Below, one piece after another: positions 61,211 through 64,000 of a stretch of DNA of 64,000 bases (position 1 is its first letter; each line of letters starts with the position of its first letter). The translations under genes and the position numbers were made by a program. Location: NCBI GenBank assembly GCA_963699495.1, contig CAVOUB010000005.1, forward strand, positions 620,001 through 684,000, written 5' to 3'. Source of the DNA: JAIBJN01 sp963699495. GTDB lineage: Bacteria; Actinomycetota; Thermoleophilia; Gaiellales; Gaiellaceae. Below the pieces are notes generated by a model. It did no database searches, was not told the DNA's origin, and saw only the letters and a program-made list of their open reading frames with translations.

Positions 61211-61947
61211 ACGTTGTCGCCGGGAAGGCGCACGCCCGCGGCCCGCTCCCTGAACGCCGGCACCGGATCCGCCTCCGGCTGGGCGACCAGCAGCACGGCG
61301 CCGTAGCCCTCGCCCGCCAGAGCGTCCACGAGCAGCTGCAAGCCGACCGCGAGCGCGAACGCCTTGTGCGCCTGCTCGCCGCCGAACGGGACGAGCTCGT
61401 CGGGGGACGCCGTACCGGCCAGGACGTCGCCGTGCGTGACCCGGCCCATGGACACATCGGCCACGATCGGGCCGCCGAGTGAGCTCGGGACGGCGATCGC
61501 CAGCGGGTTCGTCCCCGTCAGCGCCGGCCCGCCGTCCGGATGGCCGAGCCGGGGGGGCGAGGTCGCCGTCAGCGCGGCCACGAGCCCACCGTCCGCCAGC
61601 CTCCGTGCCCAGTAGCCGAGCACGCCCGTGGGGAAGCACTCCTGCGCGACGACGACGCGGGCCCGCGTCGGAGGCGAGGCGAGCTGCGCCTCCACGATCG
61701 CCGCCAGCGTCAGGTAGCCGAGCGCCCCACGGCCCTCCCAGCGCTCGTAGCCCTCGTCCGCGACGACCCGCGCAGGCTGAGCGGCCGGATCCAGCCCGGG
61801 AAGGGTGGCGAGCCAGTCGATCCTCGAGACCCCATGCCCGGTCCGGCCGCCGGCGTCCGCGGCGAGGAAGTGGTCGGCGAGGATCCCGGCATCGCGCTCG
61901 TCGAACCCGAGCGCCCGCAGCCGGGTTGCAACCTCCTCGTGGCTCAC
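61207..61947 (-). CDS. Short LDH2/malate dehydrogenase-family oxidoreductase
   Basis: A 246-residue protein; LDH2-family enzymes are usually about 330-360. Family marks are GRTGHGVSRIDWL (the SHG-type motif), LTGTNPLAIAVPS, a cofactor region VADVSMGRVTHG and GGEQAHKAFALAVGLQLL (the GxKG-type end). The middle is condensed, so NAD(P)-dependent 2-hydroxyacid oxidation is likely but may be changed. GTG 61947 overlaps the upstream TGA (GTGA). Confidence 0.78.
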   Translation of the reverse strand: MSHEEVATRLRALGFDERDAGILADHFLAADAGGRTGHGVSRIDWLATLPGLDPAAQPARVVADEGYERWEGRGALGYLTLAAIVEAQLASPPTRARVVVAQECFPTGVLGYWARRLADGGLVAALTATSPPRLGHPDGGPALTGTNPLAIAVPSSLGGPIVADVSMGRVTHGDVLAGTASPDELVPFGGEQAHKAFALAVGLQLLVDALAGEGYGAVLLVAQPEADPVPAFRERAAGVRLPGDNV

Positions 61948-62396
61948 TGGTGCGGGCGAGACGGCCAGACCGGCCAGCGCGCGGGCCCTCCGAGGTCCCC
62001 GAGCAGCAAGAGCTCCTCGTGGTTGAGCGTCAGGAACCTGCGGTGGTGGAGGGAAAGGAGCCAGACGTCGTCCGAGGCCGGGTACCAGAGCTCGTCGAAG
62101 TGGTCGGCGAAGTCGTCGACCGCGATTTCGAGCGCGAACGCCTCGAACGGCCAGAGCGCGCACACCCGCTCCCCCAGCTGCTCGGCGTGGGCCTTCAGCC
62201 GGGCGGTGGTCGCTTCCGGCGCGTCGCCGTAGACCCACTCGGCCCCGGCGGCCCTCAGCTGCTCGATGCTCCCGTACTCGAGCAGGAGCGGCGTCAGCCA
62301 CGTGACGAGCAGCTCGCCGGTCGTGCGCTCGAGCACGGTGACACGGTCTGTGAGCCCGGCCGTCTCGATGCGCTGCAGCATCGCCTCCCGCCTCAT
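61944..62396 (-). CDS. Hypothetical protein
   Basis: A 150-residue soluble protein with no recognised family. Features are VTVLERTTGELLVTWLTPLL, a His-Glu/Asp-rich middle (AVDDFADHFDELWYP), and LLSLHHRRFLTLNHEELLLL near the end. It is translated just before the LDH2-like gene, with which it overlaps, and 24 bases after Mrp, so the three may form an operon. Confidence 0.65.
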   Translation of the reverse strand: MRREAMLQRIETAGLTDRVTVLERTTGELLVTWLTPLLLEYGSIEQLRAAGAEWVYGDAPEATTARLKAHAEQLGERVCALWPFEAFALEIAVDDFADHFDELWYPASDDVWLLSLHHRRFLTLNHEELLLLGDLGGPARWPVWPSRPHQ

Positions 62397-62420
62397 GGCG
62401 AGGAGTCTACGAGGAGGGGC

Positions 62421-63539
62421 TCAGCTGTGGACGAGGGGGAGCGGCTTGACGATGCCGACTCCCTCCTCGCGACGCGTCGCCGTGATCGCCTCTGCGAGGG
62501 AGACGATCGCCCGCGAGACCTCGCTCTCGGGCTCGACGAGCACGATCGGCTCGCCCTGGTCGGCGAGCGCCCCGAGGCGCGGGTCGAACGGGATCCGGCC
62601 GAGGAGAGGTGCCTCGACCTCGGCGGCGAGCGCCTCGCCGCCGCCCGAGCCGAAGAGCTCCTCACGAGAGCCGTCCTCGCGCGTCAGGTACGCCATGTTC
62701 TCGACGACTCCGAGGAGCCGCATGTTCGTCTTCCGGGCCATTTGGGCGGCGCGAACGGCAACCTGCTGAGCAGCCCGATGGGGCGTCGTGACGACGACGG
62801 CCTCGGCGCGCGGGAGGAGCTGGCCGAGCGAGATGGCCACGTCGCCGGTTCCGGGGGGCATGTCCACGACGAGCGTGTCCAGCTCGCCCCAGTGGACGTC
62901 GGTGAGAAACTGCTCGAGCGCCCGGTGGAGCATGGGGCCACGCCACATCACGGGCGTGTTCTCGTCCAGGAAGAACCCGATCGACATCACCTTGAGGTCG
63001 CCGCGCACGGGTGGGACGATCATTGTCCGCTCGCCGCCGTCGACCGCGACCGGCCGCTGGTGGATGCCGAGCATGTGCGGGATCGAGTAGCCGTAGACGT
63101 CGGCGTCGAGGACGCCGGTCCGCTGCCCGAGGCGCGCGAATGCGGCTGCGAGGTTCGCGGACAGGGAAGACTTGCCGACCCCGCCCTTGCCGCTCGCGAC
63201 CGCGAGGACCCTGGTGCTCGAGTCGACGGAGATCCCGGGCGTCCGCTCGCTCACGCCGCCGCGCAGGCGCGACGTCAACGCCGCCTTCTCCTCCGGCGTC
63301 ATCACGTCGAAGCCGAGCTCCACCTGCTCGACGCCCTCGAGGGGCATGAGCGCGCCCTCGACCTGCTCCTGGAAGCTCGCGCGGAGCGGGCAGCCCGGCA
63401 CGGTCAGGGCGATGACGACGCCGACGCGGCCGCCGTCCACGGTCACGTCGCGGACCATGTCCAGCTCGACCACCGAGCGCCCCAGCTCCGGGTCGTAGAC
63501 GCCTTCGAGCGCGCTCAGGATCTCGTCTCGCGAAGCCAT
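62421..63539 (-). CDS. Mrp/ApbC-type P-loop ATPase (Fe-S carrier family)
   Basis: The 372-residue protein has an N-terminal DUF59/MIP18 domain (1-80) and a ParA-like ATPase with deviant Walker A SGKGGVGKSS, DADVYGYSIPHM and the switch VDMPPGTGD. The CxxC that bridges a 4Fe-4S cluster in many Mrp proteins is absent: the segment reads ENMAYLTREDGSREELFG. A role in Fe-S trafficking is the family view but is less certain without those Cys. ATG 63539. Confidence 0.9.
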   Translation of the reverse strand: MASRDEILSALEGVYDPELGRSVVELDMVRDVTVDGGRVGVVIALTVPGCPLRASFQEQVEGALMPLEGVEQVELGFDVMTPEEKAALTSRLRGGVSERTPGISVDSSTRVLAVASGKGGVGKSSLSANLAAAFARLGQRTGVLDADVYGYSIPHMLGIHQRPVAVDGGERTMIVPPVRGDLKVMSIGFFLDENTPVMWRGPMLHRALEQFLTDVHWGELDTLVVDMPPGTGDVAISLGQLLPRAEAVVVTTPHRAAQQVAVRAAQMARKTNMRLLGVVENMAYLTREDGSREELFGSGGGEALAAEVEAPLLGRIPFDPRLGALADQGEPIVLVEPESEVSRAIVSLAEAITATRREEGVGIVKPLPLVHS

Positions 63540-63578
63540 GAGCCTAGGCTAGCAGCGCCGCTGTGCAAGATTGTGGCG

Positions 63579-64000
63579 GTGCGAGCCGGGGTCCTCACCA
63601 TCGTCGCAGCGGCAGCGCTGTCGTTGCTCGGCGCTCAGGCACACGCCCAGACGGCCCCCGTGGTGACCTCGGCCTTGCCGGCCTGGCGGGCACCGGGCGC
63701 GCCGCTCATCGTGCGCGGCACCGCAGCTCCAGGCTCCGCCGTCGAGCTCTGGATCGGGGCGACGAAGCGGGCGGACACGATCGCCGAGGCGGATGGAGCC
63801 TTCGCGTTCAGCGTCCGCATGCCGGCGGCGCCGCGCACGTACGCCGTCGGCGTCGTCTCGGGCGGAGAGCGAACCGAGGCCGGAAGCATGCTCGTCCGGC
63901 CGGTCCGGCTCGCCGCCGGAGGAGACGTCACCTTCGGCGACGGGGTCGCCACTGCGATCGCACGGCACGGGACGCGCTGGCCCTGGCTCTCGGTCGCGCC
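63579..64000 (+). CDS. CapA-like exported protein, N-terminal part (cut by window end)
   Basis: From GTG 63579 (or GTG 63573) 140 residues are visible. They comprise a signal peptide (RAGVLTIVAAAALSLLGAQA, cleaved near HAQ), an Ig-like domain (about 30-105: LIVRGTAAPGSAVELWI, DGAFAFSV) and the start of a CapA-type metallophosphatase domain (LAAGGDVTFGDGVATAI). CapA/PgsA-like proteins are linked to poly-gamma-glutamate or cell-surface polymers. The gene continues beyond the window. It is divergent from mrp, 39 bases away. Confidence 0.78.
   Translation, partial: MRAGVLTIVAAAALSLLGAQAHAQTAPVVTSALPAWRAPGAPLIVRGTAAPGSAVELWIGATKRADTIAEADGAFAFSVRMPAAPRTYAVGVVSGGERTEAGSMLVRPVRLAAGGDVTFGDGVATAIARHGTRWPWLSVA

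Overview
The window is high-GC, densely packed bacterial chromosomal DNA. GTG and TTG starts are common, same-strand genes often overlap by 1-4 bases (ATGA, GTGA, TAATG, TAGTG), and intergenic gaps are short. Gene content fits an aerobic, menaquinone-using actinobacterium: a 14-subunit NADH-quinone oxidoreductase, MqnD of the futalosine pathway, CIRCE-controlled groESL, a DtxR-type regulator and class III cyclases. I would guess the class Thermoleophilia (Gaiella-like). That placement is an inference from gene style, not a marker-gene result.

Layout. 1-3.0 kb: the tail of an unknown gene, a frameshift-riddled remnant, two lipoproteins and a PaaG-like crotonase. 3.0-6.4 kb: an HtrA-type protease and two convergent LtrA-family membrane paralogues. 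6.4-11 kb: a minus-strand operon running GabT-like aminotransferase, EthD-like protein, crotonase, alpha/beta hydrolase-cyclase fusion, crotonase. 11-19.4 kb: small transporter and membrane genes, PcaF-like thiolase, MqnD, DtxR-family regulator, GNAT, ornithine cyclodeaminase-like enzyme, SDR, Rieske protein, BtuF-like binding protein, cupin. 19.4-24.9 kb: very small ORFs, tRNA-Arg, YgfZ, groEL/groES with two CIRCE operators, MFS transporter, Nudix and ASCH proteins. 24.9-31.5 kb: NDUFA9-like protein, zinc ribbon, then a 2-oxoacid dehydrogenase (E1alpha, E1beta, E2) followed by lipB-lipA, which would supply its lipoyl cofactor. 31.7-35.8 kb: a 1386-residue secreted subtilase. 36-40 kb: fumarase, zinc alcohol dehydrogenase, ferredoxin-NADP reductase, ErpA-like protein. 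40.2-55.2 kb: nuoABCDEFGHIJK, a ureohydrolase, nuoLMN. 55.2-59.8 kb: a tight cassette of Lpd-like flavoenzyme, cNMP-binding protein, second flavoprotein and membrane cyclase. 60-64 kb: metallo-beta-lactamase-fold hydrolase, LDH2-like dehydrogenase, Mrp ATPase and the start of a CapA-like gene.

Most genes form an energy-metabolism neighbourhood: 2-oxoacid oxidation, lipoylation, fumarase, Fe-S insertion, complex I and menaquinone synthesis. The most notable points are the complex I-adjacent flavoprotein/cyclic-nucleotide cassette, the ureohydrolase inside the nuo operon, seven convergent gene pairs sharing one CTAG as both stop codons, a groEL C-terminal frameshift, a second CIRCE lying inside the upstream coding sequence, a tRNA-Arg with anticodon GCG, and a duplicated palindromic repeat between the E2 gene and lipB.
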